A stretch of 64,000 nucleotides of DNA from Anthoceros angustus (taxonomy: Eukaryota; Streptophyta; Anthocerotopsida; Anthocerotales; Anthocerotaceae), in assembly GCA_010909165.1 (NCBI GenBank), contig VJWM01000253.1, forward strand, positions 156,591 through 220,590, given 5' to 3'. The stretch's first letter is position 1; every line of letters starts with the position of its first letter. Below the pieces are notes generated by a model, which was not told the DNA's origin, searched no databases, and saw only the letters and a program-made list of their open reading frames with translations. Of the stretch, positions 11,267 to 23,237 are shown piece by piece. The position numbers and the translations under genes were made by a program.

Positions 11267-11281
11267 TGGCGCCTGCCGGGA
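11267..11281 (+). promoter_or_regulatory. Primer-binding site, tRNA-Asp-like
   Basis: TGGCGCCTGCCGGGA lies 3 bases after the LTR end. It matches the complement of the 3' end of plant tRNA-Asp (TGGCGCCGTTGCCGGGG) except for a two-base gap and the last base. tRNA-Asp priming is known for Tat/Athila-type gypsy elements. Confidence 0.7.
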
Positions 11282-11619
11282 ATGGAATCCAAGGACGAGG
11301 AGACTAACCATAGCTAAGTAGAGTCTAGCATTACTAGATTGATGATGGATGCCTCGGTGGAGACAAGCGATTCGATCCGACTGGGGAAACGCTCGCAAGA
11401 CGGCAACGCCAAGCAGGAAAGATTGCAGAGAGTTACGAGGAGAGCACGGGCGAGATCACACTTGGACGAGGAAGAGGGGGTGGAGTCAACTCGAGTTGGG
11501 ATCGGATCTTATCGGATTGGATTCCCAACTCGAAGCGTACAAGGGCCGTACCCGATTCCACCTTGTCTTTTGATCTCGCTCCCGGTGCAACAGTCCAACT
11601 GTGAATGTAGGTCCCGCAT

Positions 11620-12800
11620 TTAGTGGCCGGCCAACTACCGCAGCTGCTGAAAGTACTACCCGTAGTTATGGCGATCTGCCTTACTAAGCAATCTTACCCG
11701 CTGTACGGAGAAAAGAAGGGCCATGAGGATCCCGACGAGTTTGTCGAGCGCTTTGAGCTTGACGCCACAACCGTGAGGATGCGATCGTGCCCAGCTTTTT
11801 TATGGAGTCTTACGGAGCGGCCAAGTGGTACAAGCGGGAGTACATAGCTTCCGCCACACCCCTACTTTTGGGGCCTTGAAGAGAGCTTTTGTGAAAGATC
11901 AGAGGGGTCGATGTGGAAGGATATGTCTTGTCCAAACTCGAGGGAGGGAGAGGGAAGAAGGAGACACAGCTTATGTGGAAAGGTTCCACACCCACGGATC
12001 GGGCCGGTCCGCACGAGCTAATGGCCATTCACGGTTTGCAAGAGGATTGGGGAGATGGGAAGGCACGTGCCTCCGGAGAAAAGATTTGGATCGACAAAGT
12101 CGCTCGAACTATGAGGAGTCCAACGCGGAAGAGAAGAAGAACTAACAAACTAAGGACAAAAAGAAATACAAAAGAAGAAGAAGTACTATTCGCCTCCGAT
12201 GAGCTCATGGAGGAGGATAGTTTCTTCAACCGACTCCTCGGGTAGCTCCACCAAGAGGAGACCACGAGGATTCGGAGGAGAATTCGTAAGGTGAGCGCAA
12301 TCAAGGGATAGAAGGAAGAAGGGAAAAATGATCGGAAACACGACGTGCAAAAGGGAAGGAGCCGCTATATGCACGAAAGGACGCGGAGTGTGAGAAGAGA
12401 GGTGGAAACAAAAGTGGAGCAACAAGGAACAAGATGGAAATGATGGTCAAACCGAGAAACTCCATCTTAATGCCATCAAGGACCATGATAGAAGAAGGGT
12501 TACGGAGCGGCGAATCTCTTCGCTCAACTTGTGGATGCAGGGCACTCGAGGTCGAATGCCCACAAACAAAAGTGCAACCAGCTACGAGGAAGAGGATGAG
12601 GAGATGTGCTTGGAAGATACATACCAAATTCAAGAGGCAACACCGATCTCGGTACCAAAACTTTGTACTTTTGCGAAACCCCATGTGCATGGGCATTCGC
12701 AATCGATGGCAAGGAACCCCGGGCAAATGAGTGCCGTTGTTACAATTGCCGAGGGTTCGCATCTTGCTGCTGGATGCCCCTCCGCATCTCGCCGGGAATG
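11620..12800 (+). pseudogene. Degraded gypsy gag
   Basis: Follows the primer site after about 0.35 kb. Readable gag pieces are LTKQSYPLYGEKKGHEDPDEF with FVERFELDA (11,677-11,775), then in another frame a FMESYGAAKWYKREY-type stretch (about 11,797-11,850). A charged region comes next, and the fragment ends with a nucleocapsid zinc knuckle (12,738-12,777). Gag packages element RNA. Many 1-3 base shifts break the frame, so no product of normal length is possible as written. Confidence 0.7.
12738..12777 (+). pseudogene. CCHC zinc knuckle of gag
   Basis: Reads CYNCRG, then after a small shift a histidine (CAT at 12,760) and a final cysteine followed by proline (12,775-12,780), in C-X2-C-X4-H-X4-C spacing. 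This motif binds element RNA in nucleocapsid. Confidence 0.65.
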
Positions 12801-12899
12801 GTGATTTTGAAAGGTGTGTGGACAAGCAATCGTCACGTAGCCGGCAGTCCCTCCCGACACCAAAAACAGTGAGGATCGCTCAACCTCTTACTGACCCAC

Positions 12900-14440
12900 C
12901 CCCGCAAAGAAAGCCTGCCGCAATGCAAGTCAAGATGCTCAGTGGGAGGATTCCGAGGCGCACCGAGGAGCGGAAGGGTTGGATGGTGGTATTACGGACT
13001 GATTCGCTCGACGAGCACGAGAGGAAGGACAAAGAAGGGGAGCGAGGAAAAAGGAAGAAGAACGGAGTGGAGCTTCCATAACGTCCGCAAGTGAGGAGGA
13101 AGAGGCGTTCATCAAAGCGGGAAGGAAGAGAAGTCCAACCACAAAAGGCGACGAGGGACTCGGTATGGAGTCGAAAAAGGGGCATGCGAATCCGGACGGG
13201 AGCAAGGCACGAACGCCACACTTAACGCGAGCGATTTCGGATGGCATCGTGTAACTTTAGCCGAGACCGCTGGATTCGAGGGTGAAGTGCAAAACGAGGA
13301 CACGGACGGCGGGGACTCGAGTCGACATGGGGCGAAAAACCCGCAAGAGGGGGATGAGTCGCTCCCGTGTCGTGGAAGGTTATGGATATGATCCGACAAG
13401 AATCGAAGACTGACAGATTTTGGCCATCCCCGACCCACCCACCCGGCCTGTTTTCAACGACCAACATCTCAAAGACATTGAAAATGACGGTGGGGTTGGC
13501 AAGGAGAAAAGTAGCACACAGTGTTCCTTTCAATTTGGCGACGCTATCATGGACCAAAAGTTCATGATAACGCTCGACAGCCTCGTGGACAATCCGCGTA
13601 CCGCCAAAGAACTGGGGCATTGAAGGCGGCACAACCCAAGAAGAGAGAACCTTTCCACCCCAAGGCAAAACCCCTCTGTGAATATGGTGGCCATGATGGA
13701 CTGTGTCTGTGAGCTGAGAGAAATTATGGATGTGTAATCAAGAAGGTGCTAGATTAGAGTGGGTCAACATCATGACAGAGGAGACCGCCTAAGCTTGGGT
13801 TGCGATAGAACATACATCAAAGGTGTTGCGCGGACATGTCCAAAATGGCGCTAGGGGAGTTGACGGAGTCCTAACCCATATTGGTACCATTCCGCACTCA
13901 TGGACTACGTGGTCATTAAACAAAAAGCTGTGGTATGAGGTTCTCATTGACGAACATGGATGTATGGGGCACGTTGCACCTTCAAATGGGCAAGAAAGGA
14001 AGTGGGATTCAAACCTCGACGGGACCCCAAAATTAAGGAGGAAGGATATGTTTGACTTGGAGGAGATACATGGGAGAGACACCCACAAACGGAGGGATAC
14101 ACCTCTCAAGATACCTGGGAGGATGAGAAGGAGAAATTCCCATTCGCATATTTCGTGGTCGATGAAGAGGACGACACGGAGAGATATTCCCATTCCATCA
14201 ACCTATTAGGGTGCTATGGAGTCACAATTGACAACCCGGTGGTCGGAGAGAAGAGAGGTCGAGGAACAAGAAGTAGAGGTGAGCCGGAGCGACGATCTGG
14301 ACAAACGGAGGGTGCGAGGAGGTCTCACGCTTTACCTCGACGACCTATTCCGGAATGGGGAATGCGCCAAGGAGAACCAAGACAGAGGAGGAAGGGTTCG
14401 CATCACATCCGCGGAGAGAGAGTGGCATGACGGATGAGGT
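12900..14440 (+). pseudogene. Degraded gag-pol junction and aspartic protease
   Basis: Charged linker, then around 13,745-13,790 a VL.D.SGS, VNIMTEET run spread over two frames. This has the look of the retropepsin active site (D-S/T-G) plus the VN-M pattern usual in plant gypsy elements. In-frame stops (for example TAG at 13,753) interrupt it. Its position between the zinc knuckle and RT supports the call. The protease would cleave Gag-Pol. Confidence 0.5.
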
Positions 14441-15310
14441 CAAGGATGTGGAAGTGTTGCGCAAGGTCCTTAAGTTTTCGAAGGATGAATGCAGACTTGG
14501 AAAGGGGTATGAAACAATTGCATGGAATTTATCCACGTTTTGCTTTTGACGTTCTGACATGAAGGGTATACCGAGGGAGTGGGGAGCACAAGATTGATCT
14601 CGAGCCGGTGTGCACACCGGATACCGCAATACAAGCTAAATCCAAAGTATTCTGAAGGTAAAGGAACAATTGAGCTCACTGACGCTATATATCCTATTGT
14701 GACATCGGAGTGGGTAGCCCCAATTGTGGTGGTTCCCAAAAGCGTAAGGGAAGATACGGTCCGCCAGATTGGAGGAAGTTAAACAAGGTGACCAAAAAGA
14801 CCATTACCCGCTTCCATTCATAGACAACAATCGGACTTAGTTGCGGAGAATGGTCTACCTGCTTCTCGGATGGGTATTCTATTACATCTCGTGGAGAGTG
14901 ATTGGCCCCCAATGCCTTCACTATGATCGGGAACCTATGCCTACAAACGGAGTGCGCGATTAACAGGGCACCGTGATCCTTCATGCGGTTGTCAAGATTT
15001 TCAAGGAATACCTTAGGGACTTCATGGAGGTCTTCCGGATGACTTCGTGTTTGAAAAGATCACCTCAACCACCTTCGCAAATGTCCGAACGGTGTCAATG
15101 CACAATTGTGTCTACATCCCGAGAATGTTATTTCGGCATGCCGAGGGTATTTTGTTGGGGCACCGTGACGGCTGGGGATAGAGGTCGAGGATAAGGTCAA
15201 AATCATTACCGCCTCAAGCCACCTACCACCAAGGAGCTTAGGGATTCCTCGGAATGGTAGGCTATTATCAAGGTTTGTGAAGAATTTCTCCGTAAGGCCC
15301 GCTACGTAAT
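14440..15310 (+). pseudogene. Degraded gypsy reverse transcriptase
   Basis: Pieces in shifting frames: a pre-RT stretch (14,560-14,690), SEWVAPIVVVPK (14,707-14,742), then LNKVTKKDHYPLPFID-type coding (about 14,775-14,825). Further on are VFEKITSTTFANV-type coding (15,050-15,090), HAEGILLGH (about 15,140-15,165), and FLGMVGYYQGFVKNFS-type coding (15,250-15,290). This order is diagnostic of Ty3/gypsy RT. The catalytic YxDD could not be read, and the region around 14,830-15,040 is poorly preserved. Confidence 0.75.
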
Positions 15311-15680
15311 CGCGCAAGGACCGGAGTGGAATGGACGCAAAACGAGAGGAGGCCTTCAATGATCTTCGCACCACCCTCGATCACCCACGCCGCGGGGCCG
15401 ATCGAGCAAGAAGTTCCACGTGTTTGTAGACGTTCCTATGCAATCGGTACCATTCTAAGCCAAAGGGATGACAAGAAGCACGATTATCCAATCTATTATG
15501 CAGGAGGCGAACGACGCAGAAGAAGTATACCACCACCGAGAGGAGGCGCTAGGGATGGTGTACTCGGTTCGCAAGTTCCACTATTTGCTATCCTACGAGT
15601 CTTCCATGTGGACCACTTCGCCTCAAACACCGTAAACAAACCGACGTCTGACGCATAGCAAGATGGATCCTACTCCCGCA
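15310..15680 (+). pseudogene. Degraded gypsy RNase H
   Basis: After RT, KFHVFVDV-type coding at 15,412-15,435 has the first catalytic aspartate. Next come AIGTILSQRDD (15,437-15,470), YPIYYA (15,486-15,503) and a KFHYLLSYES-type end (15,575-15,605). These match the RNase H block of plant gypsy pol, in broken frames. Confidence 0.65.
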
Positions 15681-15959
15681 AGAATTCACGCTCACGGTGG
15701 AGACCAGAGGAGGGAGTAAACATGTGAATGCATTACATTTCGAGGTCGAAAGAGGAGGTTACACAGACCAAAACGACGATTTTCCCGATGAAGCTGTCAT
15801 GCGAGTTAGAGGGGAAGGCACGGCCAACCATAAGGCGAGGGTAAATGGTGGCTCGGCAGAAATGAGAAGGGAGAACGGGATACACAAGGCCCACTCACGA
15901 GGAGATGATGGAATTCGGAACGGGAAAATACCACCGGATCTTTCAAACCCCAGGGCAGG

Positions 15960-17034
15960 CACTATTCGCGTCGCTTGTACGACGAAAGACAATCAGACAT
16001 CGGGACCGGATGGACAAAGTTATGGGTAACAAGGAGCAAAGTTATCCGAAAATACGAGATGCACGAGGGGAAGCGAGGACATTTTGCCGCACATATCACG
16101 CAAGAAGGTGCTTGAAACGGGTATCGGTGGCAAACCATGCATCGTGATGCTAGGAGTTTGTTAAACGCGATGCTCGAGGGTTGGGAAACCGTCCGCAACC
16201 ACTCAATGGCCAATGGTTCCATATGGCGCCATTCGAGAAATGGGGAATAGACTTTGTTGGTCCCATACCAAAAACGAGGACGCGATAAAAATACATCCTC
16301 GTCGACTATTGCACGCGATGGTGGAAGCCCAAGCACTGTAGACACACTCATGTAGTGGCTGTGTTCCTCTATGAATGATTATCACCGATATGGTGTCCTT
16401 GGAGCTTGTCGGCGAGGGTCACATTTCCAACGGTTATATCTCATATGACGATCTCTACTTCAACGCTCGCCACAGAAAACGACTCCTTATAATCCCAAGG
16501 CAAATGGCTTAACGGAAAAGGCGAATGGGCTTGTGCAGATCCTCAACAAGCTAACGGTGGAATACGCGACGATCGGGATCTTAAGCTTCACTCGCCCGGG
16601 CATACAGGATCGCAGAGAAAATAACAACGCAACAAACACCGCATTACCTCACACGGCCATTCTCCCAGAATGCCTATTGAGTTTGAAATTCCCACCGCGA
16701 TCAGAAACTAACCGCATGGCGAGAGGAAAGTCACCGAACGCCTGGTCGCTTCGCTAAACATACAGAGGATAGGCTGAGCGTCATGCGATATTCAAAGGAA
16801 AATATGGCATGACAAGGTTATGGAAGCAAGAGTGGGTAGTTCCGTGACTTGGCCTCGTCAGACGACAGGTACATGCACTTCGCAAGCTCCACCTTCGATG
16901 GATGGGGCCATATAGGTTCTCAAGTCTTCAAATGGCTCAAGACAACCGCAAGAACTAGGTGACCTCCACCACCACCCGAGTCAATGGGTGGAGGGTCAAG
17001 AAGTATTATACTAAGTTGGCGGACGCCAACAAAT
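15960..17034 (+). pseudogene. Degraded gypsy integrase and pol C-terminus
   Basis: An H-H/C-C-type start (GHFAAHITRKKVLETG-like, 16,075-16,120) is followed by the catalytic core: APFEKWGIDFVGPIPKTRTR across about 16,226-16,287, YILVDYCTRWW (16,290-16,325) and YNPKANGLTEKANGLVQILN (16,489-16,550). An AILPxxPIEFEIP-type stretch follows (16,660-16,700), then a tail reading RVNGWRVKKYYTKLADANK and a stop (16,977-17,034). Integrase as the last domain is the gypsy order. Frames are broken repeatedly. No chromodomain was seen. Confidence 0.8.
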
Positions 17035-17046
17035 GAGAAGGGAGTA
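17032..17046 (+). promoter_or_regulatory. Polypurine tract
   Basis: TGAGAAGGGAGTA lies between the pol stop and the TG start of the 3' LTR, where plus-strand cDNA priming is expected. Confidence 0.6.
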
Positions 17047-20000
17047 TGTAAACGATCTATCCGACTTGGAAACCCTGAAATGTGCTCAAGTTTTTTTTTG
17101 TTTTTTGGAGTGTGAAAATAAGTCGGGTTGGTAGTAGGGGGTATTTATAGAAAAATGTCCTTGGCCTATGGAGTTCTTTTCTTGTTTTATTGCCTAGGTT
17201 AGAAAATAAATGGTCCGGAATTTGGTGTTCCTTGGCCCATGGACTCGAATGTTCCCTAAAAAGTCTATATATGTGAGATAGGGGGTTTGGAATAATTAGA
17301 GTAGGAGGGGTCGAGACGCCGAATGAATGAGTGTGGGGTTGTGGATTGGGATGTGGAAAGCGGTCGAGAGGTAACAGAGTAGGGGAACCCGGGAAACTTA
17401 ACCCTAGGAATGTGAATCCCGCTCAAACAACGGAGCGCAACGGCGGGCCGGACGGGAGCGAGCGGAGCGCGACGACGGGCAAGCGCGACGAAGTCGAGGA
17501 GCCGGTCCGGGGCACCGTGATGGAGGGGCGCGAGGCGCAACGAAAGGAGCTCAACCCGCCGATATCGCGAGGCGCGACGCAGAGGAGGAAGGCGCGATGC
17601 AGCGCGCCTTGCCGAGGAGGAGGAACCGAGACCGACCCCCGTGAAATTCGCAGCGAGGTGGCGGTGGCGCGAGACCGTGAAGACCGTGAGAGGGATGGCG
17701 CCAAGGTCACCACCAAATTGTGCTTGCCCAATGGCCGAACATGGATCATTGGAAAGTTCGAGGAGTGGTGAAGGAGTCAAGCCGGGTTTCATGGAAGAGC
17801 GGTGGAATTACATGAACTCGACGGTGCGGAGTGTGCGCCACACGGGACAACAGCAAAGGGGATTTAGAGCGGCCGCAGGATTGGGACCGGAGTTAGAAGG
17901 GTGCGGGCGAAGCAAGGAGGAGGCGGGCGGTTGGTGATGGAGCCGCCAGAAAAGAAGCACGGCAAGAAGAGCACCGCCCGTTAAAGCGGGCGAATTGCGA
18001 ACCCAACGGCCGTTGACGAGGGATTTGGCAACAACTTGATGGGTCCGCCGGTGGCTCCTATGTTTCGCAGACAAGAAGTGGATTATTTGTCCGACCACTT
18101 CTGCCTTCATGAAGTGGTCAAGAAGATCGATTAGCGAATTCTCTTCGACAAGTTGTGTGTGAAGAGAGGTTGAACTTGATTTCCTCCGCCTCGGCCTCTC
18201 TAATCTCACCATTTCGTCCATCTTTATGTTTACGCTAACTGCCTGAGGTGGAGATTGTAGCCTCCTCCACATGTGGAAGCCGGTTAGGGAGGTGAAATGG
18301 AAGGCGGAGGAGCCCAAGGAGGAAAAATCGATAGCCGGGAGTCGGCAGTGCCTGGAGGAGGAGAAGGAAATTCCCACCAAGAAAAGGAGGAAGACCGGGG
18401 TGAAAGGCGGCATCAAAAAGGTGAAGGATGCGCCACTGTGTCAAAAACGCACCAAGGCCACAGAAAATGAAAGCCAAACGGCAGCTTGAGGTGGCGTAAG
18501 AGGAGGCGCGATCCGAGGACAATTTTCGATGCGATGATGAATCAACTCCGAGGGTTTAGGGTCGACCTCGAGGCGGACCCTCCTCAAAGATGGGAAGAGA
18601 TTTTCAAGGGGACCCCACCGCTGAGAGGTGGATGCAACAATTGGTGAGGCGCACCGCCACAACAAGTGGACTTGCGTGAGCCGACCACGCCGTGATCCGG
18701 GCCCAAGCGCATTTGTTGGATCTTTAGCTCTCACCGGCTCAAGGTGCAGGGCGACGGAGGAAGTGGTGAAGGCCAGTTTGACGAAGAGGAGGCCAAGCGC
18801 AAGCAACTGGAGGAAGACAAGCGGAACTAGAGGAAATAAGGGCCAAGATTCAAGAAGATTTGTGCAGGCCTGTGAGAAGTTGCAAGCCATGACGAGCCGC
18901 AGGAAGCACTCATGGCTCAAATTAAGGATGCCCACAGACGAACCAGAGATGCAGGGGAGTTGTTGAGCCCGTGAGGAAGCGGCCTCGGTGGAAAAGGCCC
19001 ATAAGCGGAGCGATATAAGCGGAGCGGATGAGGCACGCACGGGCCGTAAAAGACAAAGGGAAGGCAGCGGTGACCACGATCGAGTAGCGGAAGGGCCTAC
19101 CGAAGGAAGGAAAGAACCGAGGTAGCCGAAACCTCACCTACCGCGGTAACGAACGACGCCGGAGTCCACCACCAGGTAGTCGAAACCGCACCGACATTGG
19201 CGCAACCAACCCAAGGCGGGGCGGCGGTGGTGCGACGTGGCGCCTCGCGAGGACATAGGCCGTGCAACTGTGTAGCCTACGAGGAGGGGGTAAGCACCTC
19301 ACCGCAGGGGGTCCTATTATTACCACACATGGATGAGGAAACTTATGTGCCCGGTCTATATGTGAATGGAGAACGCGGCTTAACCTCACCGCCCATGTGC
19401 GTGGAAATAGGAGGGATGTGGCCTACCATCGCAAGTGAGGACCCGGTGCATACTTCTACCACCGCGCCTGGGGGTTGGCTCCTATTATGCGGAGGCGACT
19501 TTGGAGGAGTTGAGCGAGGAGGAGGTCGCTTGGGTGGACGAGGAACCAATAATCCTCAATAGGCGGCCGGAAGATGCGAAGCCAGGTGGTACACCTCAAA
19601 TTCACGCCCAGCAGGATGTGAGGTGGAAGTAGTGTGGGAGAACCCGTCCACCAGCGGCAAGGAGAGCTCGTGGCGAATGGAGGACGAGGGGCCGACGGCC
19701 GAGGTAGGGCGCAGAGAAGCGAGGGTGAGGTAGCAACCTAAAGATAATTTAGATGCCGCACCGACCTAGGATCGCCCGAATTGTGGGCGGCCTTCGCGAT
19801 AGCCATCTTAGGACCTAAAAATCCGGTGGTGCCCCAGATGTATAAGAGGGGCGAATTAGGTCCCTCACGATAACTCGTTGAGATCCCCACGCCTGGTTGG
19901 AGACGTCCGTGATGAGGTGGTGTGCGCGAGACGCCCTAGGGGTGGTCGAGAGCTTGCCCGCACTGGGGAGGAGGGGTGATAAAGCAATCTTGCCGACAAA

Positions 20001-20724
20001 GGAGGAGGAAACCAAGGGATTGGCGCGGGTCCGGAGCTTGCTCGTAACGCGACGCCTGGGGTTCTTCTTTCCTTCACACTTGTCCTTAGTTGTGTTCAAA
20101 GCGAGAGTGTTGAGTGGATGGTTGGAAGCGGCGATTGAGGGAGAGAGAGAGAGGAGAAGATTGGGTGAAGGAGTGACTAAACATCACGCTGGCGCGAGCA
20201 GGTGTGAGAGGAGTTGAGAAGGGAACTAATTGAGAGACTAGCAAGGGAGATTTGTGTGAATCCAAAAGAAACCAAACCGGTTGGTGGAAGCATGGGGGGA
20301 ACAACGCTGTAAAGTGAGTGTGCGCCTGTGTGTGTGTGGAGCGTGAGGGATTTGTGGAATTAGGTCCCTAGGAATCGTGTGTGCATGAAGTGTGGAGTAA
20401 AAGCCGATCAGGGTGGACGCCGTGGGATCCGCGCCGTGGCGCCCGGAAATAAGTCGCTAGGGTTTGGTGGGACCCACCTCGTGGTCAAGCAACTACCCAG
20501 AGAGCCACCGCGGTCGTGGAATAAGAGGCGGTCGTGGAATAAGAGTAGCTAGAGTCGGGGGTAGTAGTGGTTGAGTAGATAGGGAGGAGTAAGTCAAGTC
20601 GACTTAGGTGAAGGTCAGAAGAGCGCCTCGGCACAAACCATTCCCTTTGGGAGCGAATCCAAGCCTACAACGACATTGAGGGCGAATGTGGACTCACTGT
20701 CCTCGACACAAATCCACACCCACA
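17047..20724 (+). repeat. 3' LTR of the gypsy element (3.68 kb)
   Basis: Colinear with 7,516-11,263. It begins TGTAAACGATCT directly after the purine tract and ends CACCCACA directly before TGCTC. It differs from the 5' LTR mostly by short indels in GC-rich words, with long identical stretches between them. At about 20,130-20,185, for example, identity is unbroken through the GAGAGAGAGA block. Confidence 0.85.
17640..19620 (+). pseudogene. ORF-like coiled-coil segment inside the 3' LTR
   Basis: Second copy of the segment at 8,140-10,050. It includes the EEIRAKIQEDL-type helix (about 18,830-18,865) and MDEETYVPGLYVNGE (19,329-19,373). Frames are broken at places different from those in the 5' copy, so each LTR has a different set of open pieces. 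Confidence 0.4.
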
Positions 20725-20729
20725 TGCTC
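20725..20729. repeat. Target-site duplication of the gypsy element (right)
   Basis: TGCTC, identical to 7,511-7,515. Confidence 0.75.
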
Positions 20730-22890
20730 CCCCGCGCTTGTAAACCTATCAGGCGAGAGGACCAGAGCTATCTGGTCCTCCATCTCACCCCTAGTGCGTG
20801 CTATAGCCGAGACCCTTGTGGTGATGTTAGGCCCCAAACTCATCGATGGGTTCCTCCTTCCTATCTCGGGCGAATCGACTCTCCCGCGACTACTCGGTAG
20901 AGCATTGAGGTCACCCCTGAACAGTAGTGACTTTCTCGGATCACGCCGTGCCCAAGGGGTTGGGCCGATTCCTCCTGACTGTGGTTTCTCGCCACTGCTC
21001 GCTGGACCTGTGCCCGCCTTCCTTGTCCTGCTTCGGCCTGTGTGAGCCCCTGCCTGTGGCTCTAGGCGGGTTGGAGTCTCTGCTCACCCGACCTCTCTTG
21101 GTTCCCAGTCTTTAGCAACTCCTGCTTTAGCAACCGCAACAAACCTTAGTAACCCGCCACATTCCTCATGGACACTTCACTTCTCATCTTCACTCCCACA
21201 CCGGAGATGGCCTCTTCCTCCCACTCTCTTTGGGCTTCCTTCTTTTCAACACCGCCTGTGCATGGAAGGTCGAGACCATCTCTATCCCTCCAAAGAATCC
21301 TGGCATGGTCAAAACGTGATTAAGTAAGGAGAGATAGAGCTAAGGATGGATGGTAGGGGTGGTCCTCTCCTCGCAAGCCGTGGTCATAGGAACATCCTCG
21401 GCCCAATCTATCTTGACCCTCTCACCACTTCGTAGAGAAAGACAAGAAAATGGTCAAGAATGTGCTCTAGCTTCTTAGTGAGCTGAGAGCACAGGATCCA
21501 CTTGGCTAATCCAGCCAGCTTAGGGTCTAACTTGTTGGTGACCCAGCCATTCTCCACTCTAGACAATGTGGGAGCAATGGCACCTGTGCCTCTGCAATTT
21601 TTGGGGAGATGGCTTTCCGAAGGATCAATGATTATTCCGCCACATTCTCTTCAGTCTCCATAGATGTACCGAACAATGAATATTCCACCAAGGGGTTGGT
21701 TCTCGTGTTGCCTTCCGTAGCCTCTCCCTCATGTGTCCCGCACATTCCCGAACCAACTCGCCACCGTAAGACCACTTTTGTCCATGAAGGACAAGTGATG
21801 CTTTAGCCACCATGAACCTGCCACTTCCGTTCCCATGTTGGGCCATCGGATGCTGGTAATGGCCTCAATGGCCACCGTGAGTGTTCTTCTTAGGCCCCAT
21901 GCTCCTTGTCCCGTGACGCGAGCCCAGAGTTTACAGAGCAAAATCCCGGCCACACCGCCACGCCCCTCGCACTCCATCTCCACAAGCAAGGTGGAGTGCC
22001 CCTGATCATTTTGCTCCGCCGAATCCATCAATCTCCTCCCCACATACAAATGCTGCCTCGCTGTCCGCCGGCTTGGTATCTCGTGTCCCCACGACTGGAG
22101 AGCGCGCGACTACCCATGGTGTCCAATTGATTCCACCCCGCAATGCCCTATTTTCTATGGCCCGATCTCAGTACTCCGACACCACCCTGGAATTGGAACC
22201 CTATTCCAATCCCCCTGCCTCACAACATGCCGCCCGCCTCCCGCCAAGCTTCTACCTTCTTCCGACCTCAACATGTGAGGTCCGGGGTGTATCCTGCAAC
22301 TACTTGCTAGATACGACTTCGGTGCGCTCTGCCTCACCCTTTATCCAGAGCCTTCCTTAGGTGCGTACACCAATTTGCACACACTACTCGCACGCCCACC
22401 TCTTTCCCGCTGTACCCGCGTCCTTACTTACGCCCCATCTGATCCACCCCGCCTCCTCAATTTCTTGCGGTATGCCTGCCGTGACTGAGCCGCCTGCCTG
22501 TGAGCCGCCGGCCCGATTGTTCCACACCCGCTATTGGGCAGACTTTACACGCGCCTAACCCGCGAGCCCGATTGCCGCCATGCCGCTGCCTCTGAGCTTC
22601 TCACCAATCCTTCGCTCCGCTGACCTCCCCTCTATGCCGTAGCCCCAGGATCACACCCGACTCAAGACACTGACCTTCTACCCCGCTTCCACCGCCCGCC
22701 CCCTGGACCCCGCCACTCCAACCTCGACCTGCTCACTGCACCGATGCTCATATTTGTGCCACCGCCTTTGGGCCCTCGCATTCGCTTCCGCCTCCGGGCT
22801 CACTTACGCCCGAGCTTGAGGCGCTGCGCCTGCCTACCGCTCGGGTTTATCGCAATTATTCCTCCTCGTCATTGACTTAATTGCTACTTA
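20730..22890. other. Unassigned insert in LTR1 copy 2, right part
   Basis: Continues 6,946-7,510 once the gypsy element is removed. It is C-rich on the plus strand, with proline-rich open stretches (for example 22,073-22,558) of low-complexity type. Around 21,000-21,150 it shares words with 7,060-7,180 (CCTTCCTTGTCCTG, TTAGCAAC), so it may include a short internal repeat. No domain, RNA gene or terminal repeat seen. Confidence 0.35.
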
Positions 22891-23232
22891 GGACCCCGCC
22901 CAAGCATTCGCTCAATATTTTCCAATGATTTTCGTCAATGACTAATTTATCGGAAAATAACTCCGACTTGGTTGCTTCCATAGCAACAGTTCTCAGTCTG
23001 TCCCATAGCAACAGTCCTGCTAGCAACGCCCTAGCATCCGCTAGCAACCCCGAGCGCCCAACCTCCAAGGTTCTCGTCTGTGTCGACTAGACTCTTCCTC
23101 CTACTAGGCTCTAGTAGACTTTTCTTATTTCCTAACCTACTTCACATTCCAACTCCACACGATTCTCACAACTTAAACACAAAAACAAAAACACCTTTTC
23201 GAGGGGTCTCGAGTACCCATGTGGTCACCACA
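22891..23232 (-). mobile_element. LTR1 copy 2, 5' end
   Basis: Reverse complement of 415-735. The run GTTAGGAAATAAGAAAAGTC at about 512 recurs in complement here at 23,115-23,135. The LTR start is the complement of GTGGTCACCACA at 23,221-23,232. It pairs with 5,343-6,945 to make the full LTR. The flanking 5-mers, TCGCG (5,338-5,342) and TCATG (23,233-23,237), differ at two positions, both explicable as CpG decay. Confidence 0.6.
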
Positions 23233-23237
23233 TCATG

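Larger units (their letters stand above)
7516..20724 (+). mobile_element. Ty3/gypsy LTR retrotransposon, 13.2 kb, Tat-like
   Basis: A structurally nearly complete element. It has a 5' LTR (7,516-11,263), primer-binding site (11,267-11,281), degraded gag, protease, RT, RNase H and integrase in gypsy order (11,620-17,034), a polypurine tract (about 17,034-17,046) and a 3' LTR (17,047-20,724). It is flanked by TGCTC on both sides. The 3' LTR starts TG, and both LTRs end in CACTCCACA or CACCCACA. A tRNA-Asp-type primer site, integrase as the last pol domain and very long LTRs fit the Tat/Athila side of gypsy. All coding parts are frameshifted, so as written it is not autonomous. Confidence 0.88.
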
